Of a stretch of DNA of 44,025 bases, positions 1 through 9,884 are shown piece after piece (within the stretch, counting starts at the first letter, position 1; each line of letters begins with the position of its first letter). Position numbers and translations under genes: made by a program. This stretch comes from Actinomycetes bacterium. GTDB taxonomy: Bacteria; Actinomycetota; Actinomycetes; Streptosporangiales; Streptosporangiaceae. Location: the NCBI GenBank assembly GCA_025964615.1, contig JAOPYM010000168.1:1-44025 (forward strand), given 5' to 3'. The notes beneath the pieces are model-generated. The model did no database searches, had not been told where the DNA came from, and saw only the letters and a list, made by a program, of their open reading frames with translations.

Positions 1-219
1 GGGGTGTACGTCGTAGGGCGGGTCGTCGAGGGGCAGCGGAGGGGCGTCGCCCGGTCTGCCGAAGACCGCCAGTGCCTCCGGTGACCAGACCGCCTTGCGG
101 GTCACCAGGTCCCATTCCCAGCCGCCCGTCTGTGCCTGGCGGTACAGCCGGGCCAAGTGCGCGTCGGATCGCCGCACGGAGTCCAGCATCCCCTCCGGCC
201 TCACAGAACGTCCTCTCAT
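1..219 (-). CDS. PAS-domain protein, N-terminus only (runs off the left edge)
   Basis: Not in the ORF track. Reverse-strand ATG at 219 reads open to base 1: MRGRSVRPEGMLDSVRRSDAHLARLYRQAQTGGWEWDLVTRKAVWSPEALAVFGRPGDAPPLPLDDPPYDVHP. GGWEWDL..WSPEAL.VFG is typical of a PAS fold. Confidence 0.7.
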   Translation of the reverse strand, partial: MRGRSVRPEGMLDSVRRSDAHLARLYRQAQTGGWEWDLVTRKAVWSPEALAVFGRPGDAPPLPLDDPPYDVHP

Positions 220-421
220 GCCCGCTTGAGCAGCGCGCAAGCGGTCTCCATTGTCCCTTCCGCCGGTCACCGTGTACAGCCGGGGCGCTCAGCCGCACAG
301 CGCGAGCGGAGCGAACGCCGGCAACCAGTTCAGATTGTGACGTGCGGGGGTGCATATTCTGGTGTCGGGCGGCAAGCGGGGGGTCTGGACATCTCGGCGG
401 TCAGAGGGGACGACGGGCGGC

Positions 422-1372
422 ATGCGGAGACGAGGGCGGCCGGCTTCCTTCCGGCACGAGGCCGTCCTGTACCGGGGCAGGCGTGGGTTCCTGCGGTCGC
501 TCGTCCCGTTCGTCCGGGACTCGCTGAACGCGGGGGAGCCGATCCTGGTGGCGGTCGGGCAGCGGAAGATCGAACTGTTGCGCAGGGAACTCGGGCCGGA
601 ATCGTCGGCTGAGGTGTCCTTCGTCGACATCGAGGGCGTGGGCCGGAACCCCGCCCGGATCATCCAGGTATGGCGGGATTGGGCAGACCGGCAGGCCGGG
701 GACCGGCTCTTCAGGTGCGTCGGTGAGCCGATCTGGCCGGGCCGGACGCCGGAGGAGATCGTTGAGTGTGAGTACCACGAGTCCCTGATCAACGCAGCCT
801 TCGAGGACGGCCCGCCGTGGTGGCTGGTCTGCCCGTACGACAGTGCCCATCTTGACCGCAGGGTGATCGACCGGGCCATGCACGCGCACCCGCTCGTCAG
901 CGATCGGGGGCGGTACCGGACCACCCTGGAGGCGCCGGCCGACTACGCCAGCGGAATGCTGGCGGATCCGCTGCCCGAGCCGCAGCGGGAGGCGGAACGG
1001 ATCCTCATCTCGATGGAGACCCTCCGTACCGTCAGGGCCAAGGTGCGCGCGGCGGGCGCCAGGTCGGGGCTGAGCGCGGCCCGGTGTCAGGATCTCGCCG
1101 TGGCCGTCAACGAGGCCGCAGCCAACAGCATCCTGCACGGCGGCGGCACCGGGGTTCTGCGGATCTGGCGGGAGAAACGGTCCCTGATCTGCGAGGTCGG
1201 CGACAACGGCAGGATCGAGGACCACCTTCTCGGGCGGGCCAGGCCGGTACCGGACGCGAAGGGCGGCGCGGGGGTGTGGCTCATCAACCAGACCTGTGAT
1301 CTCGTCCAGATCCGATCGGTGCCCGGCGGGGGGGCCGTGGTGCGCATGAGGATGTGGCTGGACCGCCGCTGA
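422..1372 (+). CDS. MEDS-domain plus HATPase_c regulator (RsbA-type anti-sigma/sensor family)
   Basis: ORF 350..1372; internal ATG at 422 (MRRRGRPASFRHEAVLY) is the more plausible start. N-terminal MEDS-like region (HEAVLYRGRRGFLRSLVPFV..GEPILVAV); C-terminal HATPase N-box NEAAANSILHGG and GGAGVWLI. Confidence 0.75.
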   Translation: MRRRGRPASFRHEAVLYRGRRGFLRSLVPFVRDSLNAGEPILVAVGQRKIELLRRELGPESSAEVSFVDIEGVGRNPARIIQVWRDWADRQAGDRLFRCVGEPIWPGRTPEEIVECEYHESLINAAFEDGPPWWLVCPYDSAHLDRRVIDRAMHAHPLVSDRGRYRTTLEAPADYASGMLADPLPEPQREAERILISMETLRTVRAKVRAAGARSGLSAARCQDLAVAVNEAAANSILHGGGTGVLRIWREKRSLICEVGDNGRIEDHLLGRARPVPDAKGGAGVWLINQTCDLVQIRSVPGGGAVVRMRMWLDRR

Positions 1373-1433
1373 GCCGGGCCGGGGCGCGCACTAGCCTGTC
1401 CATTGAGGGGATGTTTCCGCGGGAGGGAAGTGC

Positions 1434-1733
1434 ATGGTGCTGGTCGCGTTCTCGGTGACTCCGCTGGGGGCCGGTACGGATGTCGGTGAGATCGTCGCCG
1501 AGGCGGTACGGGTCGTGCGCGCGAGCGGGCTTCCCAACCGTACCGACGCGATGTTCACCACCCTGGAGGGCGACTGGGACGAGGTCATGGGCGTCGTACG
1601 GCAGGCGGTCGCCGCCGTCGAGGCCCGCGCCCCCCGGGTCAGCCTGGTCCTCAAGGCCGACATCCGCCCCGGAGTGACAGACGGCCTGACCTCGAAGGTC
1701 GAGACGATCGAACGTCATCTGGGCGACGGGTGA
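1434..1733 (+). CDS. MTH1187 family thiamine-binding protein
   Basis: 99 aa; [54 protein letters not shown] matches the small MTH1187/YqgV fold family. Confidence 0.8.
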   Translation: MVLVAFSVTPLGAGTDVGEIVAEAVRVVRASGLPNRTDAMFTTLEGDWDEVMGVVRQAVAAVEARAPRVSLVLKADIRPGVTDGLTSKVETIERHLGDG

Positions 1734-4195
1734 CCTTCGACCTTCCCGTACGGCACGCCCTTCCCGAACTGCACGCCGCGCTGGAGAACGCCGGGGTGGC
1801 GGTGCTGGCCGCGCCAACCGGCACCGGGAAGACGACCTTGGTGCCGCTGGCCCTCGCGGGGCTGCTCCCGGACCGTCCCGGCCCGCCCCGCCGGGTTCTC
1901 GTGGCGGAACCCCGGCGGCTGGCCACGCGGGCGGCCGCACGGCGGATGGCATGGCTGCTCGGGGAGCAGCCAGGCGACCGGGTGGGCTTCACCGTGCGAG
2001 GCGAGCACCGGCCGGGCAGGCTGGTCAACGTCGTCACCACCGGCGTGCTGCTGCAACGGTTGCAGTACGACCCGGAACTGGCCGGGGTCGATGCCGTGCT
2101 CCTGGACGAATGCCACGAAAGGCACCTTGACGCCGACACCGCACTGGCCTTCCTGCTCGACGTGCGGGCGGCCCTGCGGCCCGACCTCCGGCTGGTCGCG
2201 GCCTCGGCGACCGCTGATACCGAGGCATGGGCCGGCCTGCTCGGCGGGGCTCCCGTGGTACGCACCGAGGCCGCGCTGCATCCCGTCGAGCTGGTGTGGG
2301 CGCCGCCGCCCCGGCCGGTGCGCCCGGCGTACGGGATGCTGGTCGATCCGGCGCTCCTCGACCATGTCGCCGCGACCGTCCGGCGGGCCCTCGACGAGCG
2401 GACCGGGGATGTGCTGTGCTTCCTGCCCGGTGTGGGGGAGATCGGGCGGGTGGCCGGTGCCCTGTCCGGTATCGAGGTACTCCAGGTGCACGGCCAGGCG
2501 CCCGCCGCTGTCCAGGAGGCGGTGCTGCGGCCCGGATCTGCGCGCAGGGTGGTGCTCGCCACCTCCGTCGCCGAGTCGAGTCTCACCGTGCCGGGCGTCC
2601 GGGTCGTGGTCGACTCAGGGCTGGCCCGCGAGCCCCGTACCGACCATGCCAGAGGGCTCAGCGCGCTGACCACGGTGCGGGTGTCGCGCGCCGGCGCCGA
2701 CCAGCGCGCGGGCCGGGCCGGCCGGGAGGCGCCGGGCGCGGTCTACCGCTGCTGGACGGCGTCAGAACCACTGCAGGACCGGCCCCGGCCGGAGATCGAA
2801 CTGGCCGACCTCACGGGCTTCGCTCTCCAGGCCGCCTGCTGGGGCGACCCGTCCGCGACGGGCCTGGCGCTGCTCGACCCGCCACCGGCCGCCGCGCTGC
2901 AGGCCGCCCGGGAGACGCTCCGCGCGATCGGGGCGGTCGACGCCGAGGGCCGGGTGGTCGAGCGCGGCCGCCGAATGGCCCGCATCGGCGTCCATCCCCG
3001 GCTGGCCAGGGCGCTGGTCGACGGAGCCGAGCAGGTAGGGGTACGGGCCGCGGCCGAAGTGGTGGCGATGCTGTCCGAGCCACTGCCACGGGGGGCCGGC
3101 GACGACCTGACGGAGGTGTGGCGGACGCTGCGCAGGGGCGGTGACGGTGCCGCCGCCCGCTGGAAACAGGAAGCCCGGCGCCTGGAGAGCGCCGTACGCG
3201 ACCTCGGTGGACGATCCTCGGAGCGTGCCGCCGCCGACGACGTGGCCGGCGCGGTGGTCGCACTCGCGTTCCCCGAACGCGTGGCCCGTGCCCGCCCGGG
3301 CGGTGCCGGTCACCTCATGGTCTCCGGGACCGGAGCCGAACTGCCGGCCTCGTCCGCGCTGGCCAAGGCGCCCTGGCTGGCCATCGCCATCGCCGACCGG
3401 CCCACCGGATCGCCATCGGCCCGGGTCCGTCAGGCGGTGGTCCTCGACGAGGGCATCGCCCGCCTGGCCGCCGCCTCCCTGCTGACCACCGACGACGAGG
3501 TCGCCTGGCGGGCCGGCGACGTCGTGGCGCGCAGGGTCGAGCGGCTCGGCGCCATCGAGTTGTCGGCGGTGCCGCTGCGTCATCCCGAACCCGACCTGGT
3601 GCGGGCGGCGCTGATCGCCGGCCTGCGGGCCGAAGGACTCGCGCTGCTGACCTGGACCCAGGAGGCCATCGCCATGCGTGAACGGCTCGCCTTCTGCCAT
3701 CGGGCGCTCGGCGATCCCTGGCCGGCCATCGACGACGAGACCCTGCTCGACCGGGCCGCAGAGTGGCTGGACCTGCCGGGGGCGCGCCGCCGCAGGGACC
3801 TGGAACGCTGCGACGTCGTCGCGGGGCTCCGGCGCCTCCTGCCCTGGCAGTGCGCTGCGCGGCTGGAGGAGGTCGCACCCGAGCGGATCACCGTTCCCAC
3901 CGGCTCGCGGCTGCGCGTCGACTACTCGGGAGACCAGCCGGTGCTCGCGGCGAAGCTGCAGGAGCTGTTCGGCTGGCAGACGGCCCCCGTCCTGGCCGAA
4001 GGGAGGGTGCCGCTGGTGATCCACCTGCTGTCCCCGGCGGGCCGCCCCGCCGCGGTCACCGCCGATCTCGCCTCATTCTGGCGTTCGGGCTACCGTGCCG
4101 TGCGAGCCGACCTGCGCGGCCGGTATCCCCGTCATCCCTGGCCGGAGGATCCTGCGACGGCGACCCCCACCCGGCGCCTCAACCCCCGGAAGTGA
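1730..4195 (+). CDS. hrpB: ATP-dependent helicase HrpB
   Basis: 821 aa; Walker [14 protein letters not shown] box [15 protein letters not shown] motif VI, HrpB-type C-terminus. GTGA overlap with the upstream stop. Confidence 0.92.
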   Translation: MTFDLPVRHALPELHAALENAGVAVLAAPTGTGKTTLVPLALAGLLPDRPGPPRRVLVAEPRRLATRAAARRMAWLLGEQPGDRVGFTVRGEHRPGRLVNVVTTGVLLQRLQYDPELAGVDAVLLDECHERHLDADTALAFLLDVRAALRPDLRLVAASATADTEAWAGLLGGAPVVRTEAALHPVELVWAPPPRPVRPAYGMLVDPALLDHVAATVRRALDERTGDVLCFLPGVGEIGRVAGALSGIEVLQVHGQAPAAVQEAVLRPGSARRVVLATSVAESSLTVPGVRVVVDSGLAREPRTDHARGLSALTTVRVSRAGADQRAGRAGREAPGAVYRCWTASEPLQDRPRPEIELADLTGFALQAACWGDPSATGLALLDPPPAAALQAARETLRAIGAVDAEGRVVERGRRMARIGVHPRLARALVDGAEQVGVRAAAEVVAMLSEPLPRGAGDDLTEVWRTLRRGGDGAAARWKQEARRLESAVRDLGGRSSERAAADDVAGAVVALAFPERVARARPGGAGHLMVSGTGAELPASSALAKAPWLAIAIADRPTGSPSARVRQAVVLDEGIARLAAASLLTTDDEVAWRAGDVVARRVERLGAIELSAVPLRHPEPDLVRAALIAGLRAEGLALLTWTQEAIAMRERLAFCHRALGDPWPAIDDETLLDRAAEWLDLPGARRRRDLERCDVVAGLRRLLPWQCAARLEEVAPERITVPTGSRLRVDYSGDQPVLAAKLQELFGWQTAPVLAEGRVPLVIHLLSPAGRPAAVTADLASFWRSGYRAVRADLRGRYPRHPWPEDPATATPTRRLNPRK

Positions 4196-4864
4196 TCAGG
4201 CCTTGTAGAGGCGTTCGGCGTAGGCGGTTCCGTAGTAGGCCTCGAGCTCCTCCAGCGTCTCCTCGGTCTGCTGGATGCTCTTGACGAGGCAGGCGTGCGA
4301 GGGCAGGACGCCAGGGTTCCAGGTCTCAGGACGCCACATCGACGACCGCAGGAACGCCTTGGCGCAGTGCAGGAAGATCTGCTCGATCTCGACGAGGAGG
4401 GCCAGCTGCGGGCGGTGCCCCTTGACGACCATCTCGTCGAAGAACGGTGCGTCCCGCAGCAGCCGGGCCCGCCCGTTGATGCGCAGGGTCTCGGTGCGCC
4501 CCGGGATGAGGAAGATCAGGCCCACGTGCGGGTTGGACAGGATGTTCAGGAAGCCGTCGGCCCTGCGGTTGCCGGGACGTTCGGGGATGGCGATCGTGGT
4601 GTCGTCGATGACGTGCACGAAACCGGCCGGGTCGCCCTTGGGGGAGACGTCGCACTCGCCTGCCGCGTCCGAGGTGGCGACCAGGCAGAACGGCGAGTTC
4701 GCCAGCCACTGCCGGTCCAGCTCGTGCAGGCTACGGCGTTCCTTGGTGACCGCGCGCGGCATCGGCGCGCCCAGCAGGTCGCGGAGTTCGGCGGCAGAGG
4801 TGATCTCGACGTGGTCCGAGATGCGCGTCGTCATATGCCTCCCGTGGCGCTCTGGCGCTAGCAT
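4196..4864 (-). CDS. Pyridoxamine 5'-phosphate oxidase family (MSMEG_1061-like FMN-dependent PPOX) protein
   Basis: FCLVATSDAAGECDVSPKGDPAGFVHVIDDTTIAIPERPGNRRADGFLNILSNPHVGLIFLIPGRTETLRINGRARL is characteristic. Confidence 0.85.
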   Translation of the reverse strand: MLAPERHGRHMTTRISDHVEITSAAELRDLLGAPMPRAVTKERRSLHELDRQWLANSPFCLVATSDAAGECDVSPKGDPAGFVHVIDDTTIAIPERPGNRRADGFLNILSNPHVGLIFLIPGRTETLRINGRARLLRDAPFFDEMVVKGHRPQLALLVEIEQIFLHCAKAFLRSSMWRPETWNPGVLPSHACLVKSIQQTEETLEELEAYYGTAYAERLYKA

Positions 4865-4869
4865 ATCGG

Positions 4870-4907
4870 CTCAAAACGCCTCAAAACGATCTCAACGTCG
4901 CTACTAT
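4870..4907 (+). promoter_or_regulatory. Direct-repeat cluster and putative -10 box in the divergent PPOX/FHA-ABC promoter
   Basis: CTCAAAACG (4870-4878), CTCAAAACG (4880-4888), CTCAACG (4891-4897), starts 10 and 11 bp apart, followed by TACTAT (4902-4907; TAnnnT-type -10). Confidence 0.5.
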
Positions 4908-4958
4908 CGCGATTCATCAGAGTTCGGGGACCCGGGCCGTGTATTGAAAGGCAGTCTC

Positions 4959-7355
4959 GTGAGCCAGTCTGTCGTGGAGTGCGATGGGGTCGCGCTGGTC
5001 CTCGACCCCGGACGTACCTACCGGCTCGGTTGTGATCCGGCGTCCGACCTGGTGGTCGGCGGTGATCTCCCGTCCGCGTCGCACGCGGGCCTGCGGTTCG
5101 AGGGCGGCCAGTGGGTTCTCGAGGACGCCGATAGCCAGAACGGCACCTATCTGGGCGAGGACCGGGTCCAGCGGGTCGATGTGAAGCCCGGGATCGAGGT
5201 ACGCCTCGGCGACGCCTCCACCGGGCCCCTGCTGCGGTTCAGCGAGATCCGCCCGGCGCCTGTCGTGACTGCGGCCGCCGTCGTGCCGGACGCCTCCGCC
5301 GACCTGCTGGCCGCCTACCAGGAGGCGTACGGCGCTGCCCCGCAGTCCTCGCACGTGGAGGCCCTGGTCGGGCAGGGTCGTACCCCCACCCTGGTCAGGA
5401 CCCTCGATGGGGCCAGGACGCTGCGCATCGGGCGGGACGAGGACAACGACATCGTGGTCGAGAACGACCTGAAGGTGTCGCATCACCACGCCGAACTGCG
5501 CTCCTCCGGCGGGGCGTACGAGATCGTCGACCTGGGCGGCAGGAACGGCACGTACGTCAACGGCCAGCACGTGCAGCGCGCCGAGATCCGGCCCCAGGAC
5601 ATCGTCGGTATCGGCAACTCCACCTTCCACCTCGTCGGCGACGTGCTGATGCAGTTCGTCGACACCGGAGCGGTCTCCCTCTTCGTCCGCGATCTCGCGG
5701 TCACCGTCGAGGGCGGCAAGAAGACACTGCTCGACCACGTCTCCTTTCCGGTCGGCGAGAAGTGCCTGCTCGCGGTGATCGGGCCCAGCGGCGCGGGCAA
5801 GTCCACCCTGCTCAAGGCCCTCACCGGACTGCGCCCCGCAGACCAGGGAACCGTCTACTACGACGGCCGCGACCTGTACCACGAGTACTCCGAGCTGCGG
5901 TCGCGCATCGGGCTCGTACCGCAGGACGACGTCCTGCACACCCAGCTGACCGTACGCCGTGCGCTCATCTACGCGGCGGAACTGCGGTTCCCCGACGACA
6001 CCCACCAGCGCGAGCGCAAGGCCCGCGTCGACGAGGTCCTCCAGCAGCTGGGGCTCACCGAGCGCAAGGACGTCCGGATCTCCGCGCTCTCGGGTGGCCA
6101 GCGCAAACGCGTCAGTGTCGCGCTCGAACTGCTCACCAAGCCGTCGCTGCTCTTCCTCGACGAGCCCACGTCCGGGCTCGACCCGGGCCTGGACAAGTCC
6201 GTCATGCAGATGCTGCGGTCGCTTGCCGACGACGGCCGTACGGTCGTGACCGTCACGCACAGCGTCACGAACCTGAATGTGTGCGACCGGCTGCTCGTGC
6301 TCGCGCCCGGCGGGAAGATCGCATACTTCGGCCGCCCCTCGGAGGCACTGGCCTTCCTCGGGTTCGCCGACTGGGCTGACGTCTTCCAGGCTTTCGACGA
6401 TCCCGCCAGGGACTGGGCCGGTGACTACGCCGGCTCCTTCGCGCACGGGCAGTACGTGGAGAACGGGATGACCGGCCCGGCCCCCGAGACGGCGGGCCCC
6501 AGGAAGAAGCCCGCCCTGCGGCTCAGGACGCAGAGCTGGCCGGAGCAGCTCAGCACTCTGCTGCGGCGATACTGCCGGAGCATCGCCGCGGATCCGATGT
6601 TCCTCGGCGTCACCGTCATCCTGCCGGTGGTCATGGGGTTGCTGGCCAGGGCCGTACCCACCGGCGATCTGCTCGGGAAGCCGGGCACCGACGGCAACGC
6701 CGCGAACCTGCTGCTCATCCTGTGCATCGGCGGCTGCCTCACCGGGGCCGCCAACGCGGTCCGCGAACTGGTCAAGGAAAGGGCGATCTACCAGCGGGAA
6801 CGGTCGGTCGGGCTGTCCCGGTCCGCCTACCTGGCCTCGAAGCTGCTCGTGCTCGGCGCGATCACCGCCGGGCAGGCCGTGGTCCTCACCCTGGTCGCCA
6901 TGACCGGTGTCAGTACCTACGCCACGGGGGTGTTCACGACTCCGATCGTGGAGGTCATGCTCGCCGTCGCGCTGCTGTCGTTCACGGCGATGACCCTCGG
7001 CCTGCTCATCTCCGCGATGGTCAGGACCGCGGAGATGACCATGCCGCTGCTCGTCCTGAGCACCCTCGTCCAGGTCGTGTTCTGCGGCGTCCTGGTGCGC
7101 CTGCACGGCAGCGCGGGGCTCGAGCAGCTCGCCTGGCTGGTACCGGCCCGGTGGGCGCTGGCCGCGATGGCGGGCAGCCTCAACGTGGGAATCCTGATCC
7201 CGCACTTCCAGAACCCACCGGATCCACTGTGGAAGCAGCAGACCGGCACCTGGCTGCTCGACATGGGGGTGATGGTCGTCATGGTGGTGGTGCTGACCTT
7301 CCTGGTGGCCAGAAGCCTGCGGCGGCACGAGCCGGAGGTCATGCGCCGCAAGTAG
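4959..7355 (+). CDS. ABC transporter ATP-binding/permease protein with two N-terminal FHA domains (Rv1747-like)
   Basis: ORF track starts at 4275 but the divergent PPOX gene occupies 4196-4864; GTG at 4959 (VSQSVVECDGVALVLDPG) is in frame. FHA2 LRIGRDEDNDIVV..SHHHAEL..GGRNGTYVNG; Walker A GPSGAGKST, signature LSGGQRKRVS, Walker B LLFLDEPTSGLD; ABC-2 type TM segments. Confidence 0.88.
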   Translation: MSQSVVECDGVALVLDPGRTYRLGCDPASDLVVGGDLPSASHAGLRFEGGQWVLEDADSQNGTYLGEDRVQRVDVKPGIEVRLGDASTGPLLRFSEIRPAPVVTAAAVVPDASADLLAAYQEAYGAAPQSSHVEALVGQGRTPTLVRTLDGARTLRIGRDEDNDIVVENDLKVSHHHAELRSSGGAYEIVDLGGRNGTYVNGQHVQRAEIRPQDIVGIGNSTFHLVGDVLMQFVDTGAVSLFVRDLAVTVEGGKKTLLDHVSFPVGEKCLLAVIGPSGAGKSTLLKALTGLRPADQGTVYYDGRDLYHEYSELRSRIGLVPQDDVLHTQLTVRRALIYAAELRFPDDTHQRERKARVDEVLQQLGLTERKDVRISALSGGQRKRVSVALELLTKPSLLFLDEPTSGLDPGLDKSVMQMLRSLADDGRTVVTVTHSVTNLNVCDRLLVLAPGGKIAYFGRPSEALAFLGFADWADVFQAFDDPARDWAGDYAGSFAHGQYVENGMTGPAPETAGPRKKPALRLRTQSWPEQLSTLLRRYCRSIAADPMFLGVTVILPVVMGLLARAVPTGDLLGKPGTDGNAANLLLILCIGGCLTGAANAVRELVKERAIYQRERSVGLSRSAYLASKLLVLGAITAGQAVVLTLVAMTGVSTYATGVFTTPIVEVMLAVALLSFTAMTLGLLISAMVRTAEMTMPLLVLSTLVQVVFCGVLVRLHGSAGLEQLAWLVPARWALAAMAGSLNVGILIPHFQNPPDPLWKQQTGTWLLDMGVMVVMVVVLTFLVARSLRRHEPEVMRRK

Positions 7356-7429
7356 GACGATCTTGGTTGCCACTCACGGAAACGGTCTGGAACGCTGCGA
7401 CGATGCAGGCGCCTGATCGACCGCCCGTG

Positions 7430-7460
7430 GCGCCTGCCCTGCAGCTACACGCTGCAGGCG
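7430..7460. terminator. Candidate bidirectional terminator hairpin between convergent genes
   Basis: CGCCTGC..GCAGGCG and nested CCTGCAG..CTGCAGG in gcgcctgccctgcagctacacgctgcaggcg, between stops at 7355(+) and 7462(-). Confidence 0.4.
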
Positions 7461-7461
7461 A

Positions 7462-8118
7462 TCAAGCGCGGTTGATGTCCCGGGTCTCGAGCACGCGCTT
7501 GGGTGCTCCATCGGCGGCGACCCTGAGCATCGTCCTGGCCAGCTGCTCGCTGTTGGTCAGGTAGGCGGGCAGCAGCGGCCGCAGGACCGGATACAGGGGT
7601 GCCGTGACCGCATACAGGACCCGGTACCACCTGGTCCTGGACACCGCTCCGTGCATGGGCTGGATGAATCCGGGACGGAACATGTACGCGGTGAAGGGCA
7701 GGGCGAGGAGCGCGTTCTCGGTCTCGCCCTTCACCCGCGCCCACATGCTCCGGCCGCGCTCGGTGTTGTCGGTCCCCGCTCCGGAGACGTAGACGAAGGT
7801 CAGGCCCGGGTTCTGCGCGGCGAGCAGCTGAGCGGCGGACAGGGTGATGTCGTAGGTGACGTGCCGGTAGTCCGCCTCGCTCATGCCCGCTGAGGAGACA
7901 CCAAGGCAGAACAGACAGGCGTCGAGGCCGGTGAGCTGGTCCCTGACCGGGGAAAGGTCGGAGAAGTCCGCGTGCACCAGCTCCCGGAGCTTCTCGTGCC
8001 GTTCCCCGGTCAGGGTGCGTACGACCGCGAGGACCGTCTCGACCTCCGGGTCGAGCAGGCTCTCTCGCAGCGCGGCCTGCCCGATCATCCCGGTCGCGCC
8101 GAAGAGGATCACCTTCAT
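7462..8118 (-). CDS. NAD(P)H-binding / epimerase-like oxidoreductase (atypical SDR)
   Basis: N-terminal MKVILFGATGMIGQAALRE (GATGMIG nucleotide-binding motif), FVYVSGAGTDNTERGRSMWARVKGETEN. Confidence 0.8.
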   Translation of the reverse strand: MKVILFGATGMIGQAALRESLLDPEVETVLAVVRTLTGERHEKLRELVHADFSDLSPVRDQLTGLDACLFCLGVSSAGMSEADYRHVTYDITLSAAQLLAAQNPGLTFVYVSGAGTDNTERGRSMWARVKGETENALLALPFTAYMFRPGFIQPMHGAVSRTRWYRVLYAVTAPLYPVLRPLLPAYLTNSEQLARTMLRVAADGAPKRVLETRDINRA

Positions 8119-8294
8119 GTTCCACCGCCTTCTCTGTCACGGAGCGGTCGCTGTTTGCGGCCTGCATGTGCGGTGAGAAGCCTAGGGGCAAGCACCGCTC
8201 AGGAAGGAACGTTGCGGAGAACAGCGTGGTGCCGAGGCCGCCGTCGACCGGTATGACCGAAAACCTGGCCCGCGTGATGCGGATCCGGTGAGGT

Positions 8295-9884
8295 CTACCG
8301 GGCCAGTCTGGGCATCAGCGCGGAGGCGGCGGCGATCCCGGCCACCGCGGCGACGGTGAGGACCAGGAAGTCCAGCGCAAGGTGCGCCGGCGTGCCGAGC
8401 AGCAGCCCGCGCAGCGCGTCGACCTGGTAGCTCAGCGGGTTGGCGTGACTGACGACCTGCAGCCAGCCGGGCATCAGCTTGACCGGATAGAGCGCGTTCG
8501 ACGCGAAGAACAGCGGCATCGTGATGGCCTGGCCGATGCCCATCAGCCGGTCACGGGTCAGCACGATCCCGGCGATCGACATCGACAGGCAGGAGAAGAA
8601 CGCGGCCCCGAGCACGACCGCCACCAGGACACCGAAGAGCCGGAGCGGGTTCCAGGTGAGCGACACCCCGAGAAGCGCGGCCAGGACCAGCACGACCACC
8701 GCCTGGATCACCGACTTCACGCCGGCCGCGAAGGCTTTGCCCGCAACCAGGGCCGAGCGCGGGGTCGGCGTCACCAGCAGTTTGGTGAGGACCCCCGAGT
8801 CCCGCTCCCAGATGATCATGATCCCGTAGAAGATGGCGATGAACATCGCCGACTGGGCGATGATGCCGGGGGCGAGATAGTCCAGATAGGGGATCTTTCC
8901 GGTGGGGATCGCCCGCAACCGGGTGAAGGTCTCACCGAAGACCAGCAGCCAGAGCGCCGGCTGGATCGCCCGGGTGTAGATCTCGCTGCGGTCGTGCCGG
9001 ATCTTCTGGATCTCCACGACGCACATCGCCTGCGCCCGCGACAGCGCGATCAGCCAGGTCGGGCGCCCGGGGAACGGATCAACCGACACGGGTGGCAGTA
9101 CGGCGGGTGCCTCGGACATCGCGGAAGTCACCCCCGTTCGACTCCAGGTGCCGCCGGCGACGGCACGGAAGACGTCCTCCAGGGTCGGCGAGCCGCCGGG
9201 CAGCGCCGACTTCAGCTCCTGCGGTGTGCCGAGCGCGTGGATCTGTCCCCGGTGCATCATCGCGATGCGGTCGCAGTACTGGTCGGCCTCGTCCATGTAG
9301 TGCGTGGTGACCAGCACGCTCATCCCGGTCTCCGCCCGCGCCGAGGTGAGCCGGTCCCAGACGCTCGACCGGGCGATCGGGTCGAGCCCGATCGTCGGCT
9401 CGTCGAGGATGAGCAGCCGCGGCGAGCTGACCAGCGCCTGGGCCAGCTCGAGGCGCCTGATCATGCCGCCCGAGTACGTCTTGGCCAGCCGGTCCGCCAC
9501 ATCGGTCAGGTCGACGATGGCGAGCGCCTCCTCGACCCTGGCGGGCCGCGCCTTACGGGGGATGTCGAAGACCCGCGCGAACAGTGCGATGTTCTCCCGC
9601 CCGGTCAGCCCGGAATCGGCGGAAAGCTGCTGTGGGACATAGCCGAGCAGCCGGCGGACCGCCATCTTGTGCTTCGCGACGTCCCGGCCGAAGACCCGGA
9701 TCATGCCGGCGGGCACCGGCAGCAGCGTGGTGATGGCCCGGATCGCGGTGGTCTTCCCGGCTCCATTGGGGCCGAGCAGGCCGAAGACCTCGCCGGGCTC
9801 GACGCGCAGGTCCACGCCGTCGACCGCCCTCGTACTCCCGAAGTTGTAGGTCAGGCCCACACACTCGACAGCCGGATCAGACAC
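8295..9884 (-). CDS. Fused ABC exporter: DrrA-like ATPase plus DrrB-like ABC-2 permease
   Basis: Walker A GPNGAGKTT, signature YSGGMIRRLELAQAL, Walker B LLILDEPTIGLD, then ABC-2 permease (YLAPGIIAQSAMFIAIFYGIMIIWERDSGVLTKLLVTPTPRSALVAGK) in one 529-aa ORF. Confidence 0.88.
   Translation of the reverse strand: MSDPAVECVGLTYNFGSTRAVDGVDLRVEPGEVFGLLGPNGAGKTTAIRAITTLLPVPAGMIRVFGRDVAKHKMAVRRLLGYVPQQLSADSGLTGRENIALFARVFDIPRKARPARVEEALAIVDLTDVADRLAKTYSGGMIRRLELAQALVSSPRLLILDEPTIGLDPIARSSVWDRLTSARAETGMSVLVTTHYMDEADQYCDRIAMMHRGQIHALGTPQELKSALPGGSPTLEDVFRAVAGGTWSRTGVTSAMSEAPAVLPPVSVDPFPGRPTWLIALSRAQAMCVVEIQKIRHDRSEIYTRAIQPALWLLVFGETFTRLRAIPTGKIPYLDYLAPGIIAQSAMFIAIFYGIMIIWERDSGVLTKLLVTPTPRSALVAGKAFAAGVKSVIQAVVVLVLAALLGVSLTWNPLRLFGVLVAVVLGAAFFSCLSMSIAGIVLTRDRLMGIGQAITMPLFFASNALYPVKLMPGWLQVVSHANPLSYQVDALRGLLLGTPAHLALDFLVLTVAAVAGIAAASALMPRLAR

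Noticed and set aside
4917-7373. 818-aa minus-strand ORF opposite the FHA-ABC gene
   Set aside because: Antisense shadow ORF with biased composition; plus strand has clear FHA and ABC motifs.
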